Shown: piece by piece, positions 28,476-36,578 of the stretch
Position numbering within the stretch: the first letter of the stretch is position 1
Layout: every line of letters begins with the position of its first letter
DNA from: Cellvibrio sp. PSBB023
Lineage (GTDB): Bacteria > Pseudomonadota > Gammaproteobacteria > Pseudomonadales > Cellvibrionaceae
Assembly: GCF_002007605.1 (NCBI RefSeq)
Contig: NZ_CP019799.1
Span: 496,001 to 560,000 of the forward strand
Direction of reading: 5' to 3'
DNA: 64,000 nt
Made by a program: the position numbers and the translations under genes
Notes under the pieces: model-generated
The model's database searches: none
Seen by the model: only the letters and a program-made list of their open reading frames with translations
What the model was told of the DNA's origin: nothing

Positions 28476-29522
28476 ATGAGTGATCGCTATCGGATTGTAT
28501 TTGCTGTGTTATTGGGTTGGTTGGTACTGGTTGGGTCGGCAGCCTATGCGTGTACGCGGGTTGTCTATCAGGGGCCGGAACAAACCATTATTACCGCCCG
28601 TTCAATGGATTGGCGTGACGAGATTCCCGCCGACCTCTGGTTGTTCCCCCGTGGGATGGAGCGGCAGGGCATGGTGGGCGATCACTCCCTGCGCTGGACC
28701 TCCCGCTACGGCAGTATTGTTACCAGCGCATTTGGCATGAGCAGCACTGATGGCATGAACGAGAAGGGCTTGGTCGCCAATTTGCTGTGGTTGGCGGAGT
28801 CACAATACCCGGTGTTTGATGGGCGCAAAAAAGGTCTGACCGTGGCGGCTTGGGTGCAATATGTATTGGATAGCTACGTCAGTGTGGATGAGGCTGTCAA
28901 GGCTCTGCGCAAAGAACCATTTGTGGTGGTCTCGGCCAATATTCCCGGCACCAATCGTTTTGCGACGTTGCATTTGTCGCTATCGGACGCGACGGGTGAC
29001 AATGCCATCCTGGAATACATTGATGGCAAATTGGTAATTCACCACGACAAGTCATACACCGTCATGACCAACTCCCCGGTCTTTGAGCGACAGTTGGCAC
29101 TCAATGAATACTGGCGCGACATTGGCGGTACGGTGATGCTGCCTGGCACTAACCGCGCTGCTGATCGGTTTGTGCGCGCGTCTTTTTACATCAATGCCAT
29201 CCCTCAAACCAGCGACGCGCAAAAAGCACTGGCCAGTGTGTTTAGCGTAATTCGCAATGCATCTGTTCCATTCGGGATTTCCTCCGAACAGGAACCTAAT
29301 ATCTCCTCCACGCGCTGGCGCACGGTGGCTGATCACAAGCACCGTGTTTATTATTTTGAAAATGTACTAACGCCTAATACCTTTTGGGTGGATATCAGCA
29401 ACGCTGATTTCAACAAGGGAGCGACAGTAAAAAAATTGCCGCTGGCAAACCATGAAACCTATACCGGCGATGCGCTACCGCAGTTTACAGCGGCAGCGCC
29501 TTTTGAATTCGCCGGTTTGTAG
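28476..29522 (+). CDS. penicillin V acylase/choloylglycine hydrolase-family Ntn hydrolase
   Basis: This 348-residue secreted protein has signal peptide residues 1-25 (GSAAYA) immediately followed by C26-T-R-V, which becomes the N-terminal nucleophile after cleavage. SMDWRDEIP, with the conserved Asp, follows about 20 residues on, and MNEKGLVANLLWL is the family's second block. The family hydrolyses linear amides (penicillin V, bile salts, N-acyl homoserine lactones in several Gram-negatives). A periplasmic acylase is therefore expected; no bile-salt role is likely in this organism. The start has a good binding site (AAAGGAGAG). Confidence 0.87.
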   Translation: MSDRYRIVFAVLLGWLVLVGSAAYACTRVVYQGPEQTIITARSMDWRDEIPADLWLFPRGMERQGMVGDHSLRWTSRYGSIVTSAFGMSSTDGMNEKGLVANLLWLAESQYPVFDGRKKGLTVAAWVQYVLDSYVSVDEAVKALRKEPFVVVSANIPGTNRFATLHLSLSDATGDNAILEYIDGKLVIHHDKSYTVMTNSPVFERQLALNEYWRDIGGTVMLPGTNRAADRFVRASFYINAIPQTSDAQKALASVFSVIRNASVPFGISSEQEPNISSTRWRTVADHKHRVYYFENVLTPNTFWVDISNADFNKGATVKKLPLANHETYTGDALPQFTAAAPFEFAGL

Positions 29523-29562
29523 CCAATTTTAAAGTTTTCAAATAATTAAGCCCATGTTACCG

Positions 29563-29601
29563 AAAAAGCGCGTCGCCAATTATTTTGGTAACGCGCTTTT
29601 T
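29563..29601 (+). terminator. terminator-like hairpin after the acylase gene
   Basis: AAAAAGCGCGT and ACGCGCTTTTT form an 11-bp stem around a 17-base loop, 40 bases after the stop, with T residues in the 3' arm. Confidence 0.65.
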
Positions 29602-29702
29602 ATTAGGTACGAATCGGTTGTTTTTACACTGTAGAATTTTTGTAACGCGGATATAAGTTGAATGGTGAAAAATTTATCAACGAAAGAATGCGGTTCTGAA
29701 AT

Positions 29703-29736
29703 AAAAAACCCTCACTTTTAGAGTGAGAGTTTTTTA
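29703..29736 (-). terminator. bidirectional terminator between convergent genes
   Basis: CTCACT/AGTGAG stem flanked by an A run on the left and a T run on the right, so it can end both the acylase transcript and, on the minus strand, the cytochrome gene that stops at 29770. Confidence 0.7.
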
Positions 29737-29769
29737 GCTAACGATTTTAAGTTCGTCGTTGTTGTTAAT

Positions 29770-31662
29770 TTAGAGCGGCGTGCGGCTTAACAAATATTGC
29801 ACCAACGCATCGCGGCCATCCGGATCATCCACTTCCCCCACTTGTGGAAAATAAAATGCATGGGGCGCTACGCGGTCATCATTGGTTAATACAGTGGGTG
29901 CTTCACGCGCAGGGTTCAAAAGAAAGTCCAGGCTAGCGTTTGCGCTTGCTGGCAAATAACCTTCGGGTGCAGAAACCGATCCATTATGTAAAAACTCATC
30001 TTTATCACCCAACCCTATCAGTAAAGGCTTGGCGTAACCACGAACAAAACGCTCTGCTGGCGTGCGACCGTTGACTAACCCAGCATTAGCATTTTCCGCC
30101 AAACGTCTGGTTGCATCGAGTACGGTTAAGGTGAGAGTGTATTCAGGGTTTGGCCCAGCCAAGGTAGTTTGCACAGGGCTGAGTCCCACATTTGAGCGAT
30201 CCAGTAAGACCAGTACATCATCGTCATACGCTCTGTAAAGCTCGTTGATCGGACGAATGCGGTCATTTTCTACTGGCATGCTTGGGTCAGAGGTATGACA
30301 AGCCGCACAGTTAGCACCCCCATCAGCACGAGCATTCATAAATATACTTTTACCTAAAGCAACCTTGGCCGCGTCTAACCCATCTTTTACTGGTGGGGCT
30401 GGCAATTGATCCGTGTAGGCGTTGAGTGCTGACAGCAAATCATTATCTACCCGGCGACCTGTAGGGCCAGCAGAAGCACCTGCATCAATATCGGTTCGCG
30501 TTGCTTTCACAAACGGAATTGCATCCTCTGTTGCGACCCCCATAGGGATAACGCCAGTTGCTTTCAGTGTTGCTTCATAACGTGTAGCAATCTCATCCCC
30601 AACTGGCCCAGCTAAAACATTGAGCAGCGTACGACCTTTTGGTGTGAGTAGACTGGTGGGATCCAAGGCTACGGTGTAAACAAGGTTGTTAAAATCTTCC
30701 AACTTTTCAAATGAACCGCTACTACCCCAAGGAGCCGCTAAATCAGTGCGGAAGAAAGGCGCAATGTAAGTGGCATTACCAATCCCGTCGGGTGTTGCGT
30801 CAAACGATGTTACAGGGTAGTGACGCATTCCCTTGGCATTGTTACTGGTTAAATATTCGCGTGCTTGTGCGGTTTGCTGCTCAATAGTCAAGCTGGAGTC
30901 GATACCCGCGAAATCCCCACGACCCAAAGTGGCGCCATCTAATGCATCAAATTTGAGCTGAAGAAATGGAAGGTATGCCAGAGGATTACCGGATGCAGCA
31001 AATATGGCTCCTACATCCAGCTTTTCAGCAGCGCGGCCGTCAATCTGCACACCTACCGAGCCTGGACCTACTGTATTGGCGGCCAATACAGAACCATCAG
31101 TTACCGAATGGCAAAGCGCGCAGGAAACACCCACTTTGGCAATTTGAGCGCTATCACTAAATGTTGGATCACTACCCAGTGGAAGACGTTTGCCATCTGC
31201 ACCAAAAGGCACAACACCAATCACGGCGCCTTGGCGGATCAACTCAAGCGTAATCGCAGGGTCAGATAATGCAGGCGCATCCTGACCTGCCAGCGCTGCA
31301 TTAATTTGTGCAACCACAACACCTGCAAACGTCGGCTCAAGAGACTCAGCATTCACACTCAAACCTAAGCTGAGCGCTTGCAGCGGCGTTAATTCAGCGG
31401 CAATGATGCCCTGAGGTAATTGCATGGCGTCAGTCCAAAAACCTTCGTTGCCAAAAGTTTCAAACCGAAATACATTTTTTCCAACTTCGACTGGCGATAA
31501 GGATGAAGACGAGGACGACATTGATGATACAGATGATGTCATGGATGAAGATGATGAAGATGCCGCTGGAGGTTTTCTATCGTTATCGTTGTCGCTACAT
31601 CCTGCAAGAATACATACCCCCGAAAGGGCGGCTATAAATGCGATTGGCTTACTGATTTTCAT
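29770..31662 (-). CDS. di-haem c-type cytochrome lipoprotein with serine linker
   Basis: This 630-residue protein has a lipoprotein signal (LAGC, lipidation at C22) and a Ser/Met-rich linker (about 33-55). Two haem-attachment motifs follow: CALCH (181-185) and CAACH (452-456). The overall shape recalls the di-haem cytochrome c peroxidase/MauG-like superfamily, with the second haem domain carrying DEFLHNGSV-like text. No obvious peroxidase distal residues can be assigned. It would be anchored in the outer membrane or periplasm. The position beside plant-wall enzymes suggests a redox role with secreted oxidoreductases, which is inference. It has a strong binding site (AAGGAGAG) before ATG 31662. 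Confidence 0.82.
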   Translation of the reverse strand: MKISKPIAFIAALSGVCILAGCSDNDNDRKPPAASSSSSSMTSSVSSMSSSSSSLSPVEVGKNVFRFETFGNEGFWTDAMQLPQGIIAAELTPLQALSLGLSVNAESLEPTFAGVVVAQINAALAGQDAPALSDPAITLELIRQGAVIGVVPFGADGKRLPLGSDPTFSDSAQIAKVGVSCALCHSVTDGSVLAANTVGPGSVGVQIDGRAAEKLDVGAIFAASGNPLAYLPFLQLKFDALDGATLGRGDFAGIDSSLTIEQQTAQAREYLTSNNAKGMRHYPVTSFDATPDGIGNATYIAPFFRTDLAAPWGSSGSFEKLEDFNNLVYTVALDPTSLLTPKGRTLLNVLAGPVGDEIATRYEATLKATGVIPMGVATEDAIPFVKATRTDIDAGASAGPTGRRVDNDLLSALNAYTDQLPAPPVKDGLDAAKVALGKSIFMNARADGGANCAACHTSDPSMPVENDRIRPINELYRAYDDDVLVLLDRSNVGLSPVQTTLAGPNPEYTLTLTVLDATRRLAENANAGLVNGRTPAERFVRGYAKPLLIGLGDKDEFLHNGSVSAPEGYLPASANASLDFLLNPAREAPTVLTNDDRVAPHAFYFPQVGEVDDPDGRDALVQYLLSRTPL

Positions 31663-31818
31663 AAAACTCTCCTTATAAAAAATTTGTACGCACGTGACTT
31701 AATATTCACTTTGCAAACACGGTTAATTCCTCAAATTGACTTGTCAGACGTTGAGCAAAATAAATACCTCAACAACTAGCTCGCGAGCGATGACTTCGAA
31801 TTAAGACTTCATACTTCA

Positions 31819-31862
31819 GATTTATTTTAGATTTATTTTAGATTTTTTTTGGATTTATTTTA
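31819..31862. repeat. four 11-bp T-rich tandem repeats (likely curved DNA)
   Basis: Units of GATTTATTTTA start at 31819, 31830, 31841 and 31852; the third is degenerate. An 11-base period places the T tracts on nearly the same helix face, which usually bends DNA. It overlaps the 3' end of the weak ORF at 31838-32158. Confidence 0.7.
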
Positions 31863-32158
31863 ATAGAATGCTTTTCGTAATATTGATGGATTTTTTTATA
31901 GGCAATACTCTGAAATTCCCACGCATCTGACTGATAATGAGGCTTTTGGCGACTGGGCGGTGTTTGAATAAAGGGCTGCGCGATGAAGAGGGCAGCTATG
32001 GTAATAGCGATAAATACATTAAATAGTTGAAAGCAGGTATTGAAATTTTTTTGGCCGCAATGAGCCTCAGAATGGCTGTTGATGTATCTGTCGTATAAAG
32101 TATCGATAAGTGGCGTCACTTTTCTTGTCCGTGTTGGAGGTGCCTTCGGTAGGTGCAA
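31838..32158 (-). CDS. hypothetical small membrane protein (weak)
   Basis: An open frame of 106 codons with one convincing hydrophobic segment (LFNVFIAITIAALFIAQPFI, about residues 45-64) and basic ends. There is no Shine-Dalgarno before the ATG and its end runs into an AT-rich tandem repeat. The surrounding 760-base gap is AT-rich, unlike the rest of the window. It may be a real small inner-membrane protein or chance. Confidence 0.35.
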   Translation of the reverse strand: MHLPKAPPTRTRKVTPLIDTLYDRYINSHSEAHCGQKNFNTCFQLFNVFIAITIAALFIAQPFIQTPPSRQKPHYQSDAWEFQSIAYKKIHQYYEKHSIKINPKKI

Positions 32159-32359
32159 TTGATAAGGAGGAAGGGTGAGAAAAAATTCGACTACTTGATT
32201 CGAGATAAGCGGTAATGCGCGCGAGTTTTTGGAAAAATGGAGATAAAAAATACTGTAAACCTGTCGGCCAAATAGGAATTTTTTTTGAGAGGGCTAGTAC
32301 AGGGGGATCGGAGATTTTTGCTTTACGGGAATTATAAAAATCAATAACGTAGATTACTA

Positions 32360-32402
32360 ACTAACAATTTGAAGCATAAAACGTCAGCTTCAAATTGTTA
32401 GT
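32360..32402. repeat. perfect 16-bp inverted repeat
   Basis: ACTAACAATTTGAAGC and its exact complement are separated by 11 bases, 23 bases beyond the acetylesterase stop. No T run on either side makes it an atypical terminator; mRNA 3'-end protection or an operator are alternatives. Confidence 0.55.
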
Positions 32403-32425
32403 ATAAAGTGTCATTTTCGGACGAT

Positions 32426-34063
32426 TTATGGGGAACCTGACATCTGACGCAGCAGGGCAGCCAGTGGTGCCAGTTCGGGCTGGTGGCGAATGGCGTTGGC
32501 TACCAGTTGCGCCATGGCCTCGGCGCCATTTTTTTGGAAGTGGGTGCCATCCGGCAATTGAGTACTGCCGCCCATAGTATCGCTGTAATAGGGGTTGATG
32601 CTTTTATCCACCACCAGCCAATAGTCGCGCCAGCCGGGTTCGCCCACCCGATTGGCAAAGGCGATGCTGGCTTTTTCCAAATCGATCAGCGGGAGCTTTT
32701 CGGCGCGGGCCAAATCCATAATGGTCTGGCTGTAATCGCCCACAAAGGCATAGTCACTGCCGGGTTTGTGACGGGTGAGGTGGCTGTGCACTACCGGTGT
32801 GGTTTGTACGCCCTGTGCGTTTTTAATACGCGCGGTGGGGGTGAAAAGCACAGGCATGGCGCCGCGCTCCCGGGCAATTTTCACATAGCGTTCCAACGAA
32901 TGGTAAAAGGCCAATTCCGGTTTGCCTGCCGGGTACTGTGGTTGGCCTTGGGCATTGTTTGGGTAGGTGCATAAGTTAGCGACATCAGCCGCGCCGCGCA
33001 GAGGTTTACTGGCATCACAGTTTTGATCGTTGTGGCCGTGATTGATAAATACATAGTCACCGGGCTGGATAAGTTTTTCCATCTGCGCAAACCAGCGGCC
33101 ATTGTAAAAATCCCGTGAGCTGCGCCCGGCGCGCGAGCCGACAACCACTTTCACGCTGGCATTGTCGGCAAATTGCGCTTCTAACATTTGACCCCAACCC
33201 ATACGTGGGTAGCGCAGTTGTTCGTACACCGCCGACGTGGAATCGCCCACGATAAACACGCGGGTTTTGGCCTGGCGAATAGCCGCTGCTTCCTGACGTG
33301 CGCGCGATAGGTCAAACACTTCATAGGCTCCTGAACTCTGTAACCCGACCAGTGGCCGAAAGCCGGGATCGCTCAGGCTGGTATGGCCAACGCTGCCGGT
33401 GTTGTTGTCGTAATTGCGGTTGTGATTGAGCAGCCCCAGCATCTCCTGCAGGGCACTGTTATCCGTTAACGGATAAGTCGCCGGGTCAAAATGATCCACA
33501 TCCCTTATACCAACCTGTTTCAACGCTTGCGCAAAACCGGCCTGCATCGGGCGCCTGGCTTGAGTGAAGGCGCTGGGGGTGAGTGGTGCGATTGCTGGTG
33601 CATCTATCCATTGTTGTGGGCCAATAAACCCCTGTGCGACGGCCAGGTCAGACACTATGCGATCAGTGAGCGGGTTGATATTGGCAATAGCGGTTGTGGT
33701 GGCCGGCAGCGTCTCAATCACTGCTGCCATGCAAATCGGGCGCAAGGTTGCATTTTGCTGGCAGTCTTCACTCTTGCCACCGGCAACGGCTGACAGGCGC
33801 AGCGGTGGGGTTAACCCCTGCACAGGCAGGCTGTAGCTGCCATGGCTATCGGTAGTGGTTTGGCGCGTTTCGCCCTGTGCATCGCGCAGGGTCACCACAG
33901 CATTGGCCAGTGGTTGTCCCGCTATCACCAATCCTTGTAATTGGGCTGAGTCACCTGTGGTGTGTTGGCAGGCGGACAGGGCGCCGCACAGGCCGAGCAG
34001 GAGCAGGGCGTGGCGCGAGGTTTTTGCTATAGCGGATTGTTTGATGGCTAGGGTGCAGGTCAT
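32426..34063 (-). CDS. rhamnogalacturonan acetylesterase-like SGNH hydrolase lipoprotein (CE12)
   Basis: This 545-residue protein has a lipoprotein signal (ALSAC, about residue 32). A carboxypeptidase-regulatory-like beta-sandwich comes next (GLVIAGQPLANAVVTLRDAQG), then a helical region, and from about residue 265 an SGNH esterase. Block I is GDST (about 270), block III is GHND (about 342) and block V is DGTHF (about 506). GDST with GHND and RAGRSSR is typical of family CE12 rhamnogalacturonan/pectin acetylesterases, which remove O-acetyl groups so lyases can act. It lies 19 bases downstream of the propeller lipoprotein gene and is probably cotranscribed with it. Confidence 0.85.
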   Translation of the reverse strand: MTCTLAIKQSAIAKTSRHALLLLGLCGALSACQHTTGDSAQLQGLVIAGQPLANAVVTLRDAQGETRQTTTDSHGSYSLPVQGLTPPLRLSAVAGGKSEDCQQNATLRPICMAAVIETLPATTTAIANINPLTDRIVSDLAVAQGFIGPQQWIDAPAIAPLTPSAFTQARRPMQAGFAQALKQVGIRDVDHFDPATYPLTDNSALQEMLGLLNHNRNYDNNTGSVGHTSLSDPGFRPLVGLQSSGAYEVFDLSRARQEAAAIRQAKTRVFIVGDSTSAVYEQLRYPRMGWGQMLEAQFADNASVKVVVGSRAGRSSRDFYNGRWFAQMEKLIQPGDYVFINHGHNDQNCDASKPLRGAADVANLCTYPNNAQGQPQYPAGKPELAFYHSLERYVKIARERGAMPVLFTPTARIKNAQGVQTTPVVHSHLTRHKPGSDYAFVGDYSQTIMDLARAEKLPLIDLEKASIAFANRVGEPGWRDYWLVVDKSINPYYSDTMGGSTQLPDGTHFQKNGAEAMAQLVANAIRHQPELAPLAALLRQMSGSP

Positions 34064-34082
34064 AACATGGTCATCTTTTGTG

Positions 34083-36200
34083 TCAGTGGAGTAGTGGTAT
34101 ACGGATCAGGCGTTCACCGCCGCCCAGCAGCATGCGCTGTTGGGTATCCAGCGCGAGGGACTTGATGGACGCCGAGGTGAATTTGTCGAGCGGCTGCCAG
34201 TGCTGCCCATCATCCCTGCTGTAGATAATGGTTCCCGCACGGCTGGAAGCATAGAGAATGCCGGTAGCGGGGTCTTGCACTGGTTGACGGATCAGGTCAG
34301 TCGCGGGCGTTGCTTGTAGCTGCCAATCCTGACCGGCATTGGTGGAGCGCAATACCGTGCCGTGGGTGCCGGTAATTATCAGCGTGCCGCTCTGGAGTTT
34401 GGTGAGCGATAACAATGTACGATTGGTATGGGTCGCTACCTGGTGCCACTGTTTCCCGGCGTTGTCGGAGTAGAGCAGTATCCCTTGTTCACCTCCCCCC
34501 CAGAGCCGTTTGCCATCGGCATAAGTCATTTGCAGGCTGTGGCTGACCCCACTTTCCTGTGCTTGCCAGTGTTTGCCATCGGCTGAGAGTGTGATTCGCC
34601 CGCCTTGGCCAACGGCGATAAAACGTTTCAGCGGGTGGCTATAAGTACCGGAAAACAGTTGCCTGTTGTCATCACTCGCCACGCCGTCCCAGTGTTCACC
34701 TGCATCCGTCGAATAGTGAATCTTGCCGGGGCCTGCAATGGCCACCAGCGTTCCCTTGTCGTTTCCCAGCAGTTGATGAAAGTAGCCCTGCGTGGCGTCG
34801 CCCAATGCTAGGCGTACACGCCAGTGATCGCCGCCATCGTCAGACACTACAACAGTGCCCGGTGGCCCCGCTGCGATCAATCGGTTGGACTGCTGGTCGT
34901 GGATCAGCGAGAAAAAATAATCGCTTTGCTGGGTTGTGGCGTTCACCGCTTGCCAGTCTTGACCGCCATTCGTGGATGACAGCAGTAAACCTTTCGCGCC
35001 AACCGCGAGCCACAGTCCTGCGTGTGTTTGGCTAAGTTGATGCACAAAATCCAGCGCAGGCGCTTTAAGCCATTGCCAGTCTTGCCCCTGATTTTTGCTG
35101 TGCAGCAACAACCCGCCAGCGCCATAGGCGACAAGTTGCCCGTCCGCCACGGCAATCAGCCCTTCAATATCCGCTTCGGTGCCTGTCTTGATCGGGCTCC
35201 AGGTGCGGCCACCATTGTGTGAATAGGCAAGGGTGCCGCTGTCGCCTGTGACCCACAGGGTTTGATTGAATGCGCTAATGGTATTGAGCGGCGCGTCCAG
35301 CATGGCGACAGGAGCCCAGAGTGTGCCGCCGTCATCGGACAGTAGAATCTCACCTGCACTGGAAATCGCAATCAGCGTATCGGTATCAGCATGGTGATGC
35401 AGGCCTGTAAGAAATGCGTTGCTACCGGTGGCGATTGTCTCCCAGTGCTGCCAATGCGAATCGCTGCGCAGGATTTTGCCATCGGTTGTCGCAAGCAATA
35501 ATACCTCGCCGTACACCACCAAACGCGCGAGCGACAATTCCGCATCAACCGGTATTGTTTGCCACTCACTGCCGCCATTCGTTGATATCAGCAATAACCC
35601 ATTGTCACCCAGAGCGATAAGACTGGCGCGTGTGGGAACAGCATAAATAGCGCTGATGTTGGCATTGTTTTCCAGCGCAATTGTGCGCCAGTCAGCGCCA
35701 TTGGATGAGTACAACAAGGCGCCTTGTTCACCGCCAGCTACCCAGGTGTTATGTGCAGTATCAAATGCAATTGCCAGTAATTTTTTGTCGCTATGACTGA
35801 TTTTTTTTATCCAGTGAGCACCGCCATCGGTTGAATGCAGCAGCAACCCCTCTTCCCCCACAGCAACCCATTGGCTTGCATCACTATTTGTGGCGAGTGC
35901 AAAAATACTATTGCTCACACCAGTTGCGAGGCTATTGCCACCTACAGCATCAGCGCTATTGACCTGCAGCGAGATTATGGTGCCATCTGTTCCTGCAATA
36001 ATATGTTGTGTCGGGTGAGACAGCGCCGTTAAAAAACGTGGGTTAGTGACACGTAAATTCTGAATAATGGCATCGCTTGTGAATAATGAGTTTTCGGTAG
36101 CCGCTAAGGCAGGTGCCGATTTTTTTTCACAGGCGCAAAGCAGCAAGGTGCCAAGAACAATAATTATAAAAGGCAAACTTTTCATGATGAGAATGTTCAT
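34083..36200 (-). CDS. YCF48/BNR-repeat lipoprotein, two seven-bladed propellers
   Basis: The 705-residue protein has a lipoprotein signal ending LLLCAC. From about residue 100 it contains 14 repeats of the form (S/Y)SxDGGxxW (for example HSTDGGAHW, SHNGGRTW, YSRDDGQHW), enough for two seven-bladed beta-propellers. YCF48-like proteins in non-photosynthetic bacteria are cell-surface or periplasmic and often lie beside transport or secreted enzyme genes; their role is unclear. Here it is first gene of a unit with the acetylesterase and is divergent from the pectate lyase, suggesting pectin recognition or assembly of surface complexes. A second start at 36185 gives a shorter signal peptide; neither start has a good binding site. 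Confidence 0.82.
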   Translation of the reverse strand: MNILIMKSLPFIIIVLGTLLLCACEKKSAPALAATENSLFTSDAIIQNLRVTNPRFLTALSHPTQHIIAGTDGTIISLQVNSADAVGGNSLATGVSNSIFALATNSDASQWVAVGEEGLLLHSTDGGAHWIKKISHSDKKLLAIAFDTAHNTWVAGGEQGALLYSSNGADWRTIALENNANISAIYAVPTRASLIALGDNGLLLISTNGGSEWQTIPVDAELSLARLVVYGEVLLLATTDGKILRSDSHWQHWETIATGSNAFLTGLHHHADTDTLIAISSAGEILLSDDGGTLWAPVAMLDAPLNTISAFNQTLWVTGDSGTLAYSHNGGRTWSPIKTGTEADIEGLIAVADGQLVAYGAGGLLLHSKNQGQDWQWLKAPALDFVHQLSQTHAGLWLAVGAKGLLLSSTNGGQDWQAVNATTQQSDYFFSLIHDQQSNRLIAAGPPGTVVVSDDGGDHWRVRLALGDATQGYFHQLLGNDKGTLVAIAGPGKIHYSTDAGEHWDGVASDDNRQLFSGTYSHPLKRFIAVGQGGRITLSADGKHWQAQESGVSHSLQMTYADGKRLWGGGEQGILLYSDNAGKQWHQVATHTNRTLLSLTKLQSGTLIITGTHGTVLRSTNAGQDWQLQATPATDLIRQPVQDPATGILYASSRAGTIIYSRDDGQHWQPLDKFTSASIKSLALDTQQRMLLGGGERLIRIPLLH

Positions 36201-36459
36201 TTATTTTTTTGAAATGAAAAAGCACGCCACAACAGCAAGTCAATAAAAGACGCTGTGACCTTGTTAACACATGAGAGGGATTGAATAAATGCCATTACCG
36301 ATGGGTAGCGATTATTTTTTTACACATAAGCCTTTGGTTTATAGGCTGTTTGTTATCGCTTGCGGATAAGTTACCAATAAATGGAAAAAATTCCTACCGA
36401 TAAATTGTATTTACAGCCTAATGAAAACTGCTATATTGCCGTTGCTAGGATTTTTGCGG

Positions 36460-36511
36460 GCATAAACAGCAGTTTATGCTCTTCGCGTCAGCGAAGCGTG
36501 CACCTTGCACG
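36460..36511 (+). promoter_or_regulatory. three consecutive hairpins in the pectate-lyase leader
   Basis: Perfect stems lie back to back: 8 bp GCATAAAC/GTTTATGC with AGCA loop (36460-36479), 6 bp CTTCGC/GCGAAG with GTCA loop (36481-36496), and 6 bp CGTGCA/TGCACG with CCT loop (36497-36511). They are 68 bases before the start codon in a 378-base divergent promoter region. A structured 5' RNA or nested operators are the main options; it matches no riboswitch that I know. Confidence 0.55.
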
Positions 36512-36555
36512 GTTGGTTTGGTGGTACGCGAGTTGCAAAATCTGCTCCTCTTCTG

Positions 36556-36567
36556 TTCTCTAGAGAA
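36556..36567. promoter_or_regulatory. 12-base palindrome touching the pectate-lyase ribosome binding site
   Basis: TTCTCTAGAGAA is a perfect palindrome whose last bases overlap the Shine-Dalgarno AAAGGAG. As RNA it could fold only weakly; as DNA it could be a repressor site. Confidence 0.3.
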
Positions 36568-36578
36568 AGGAGTTTTTT

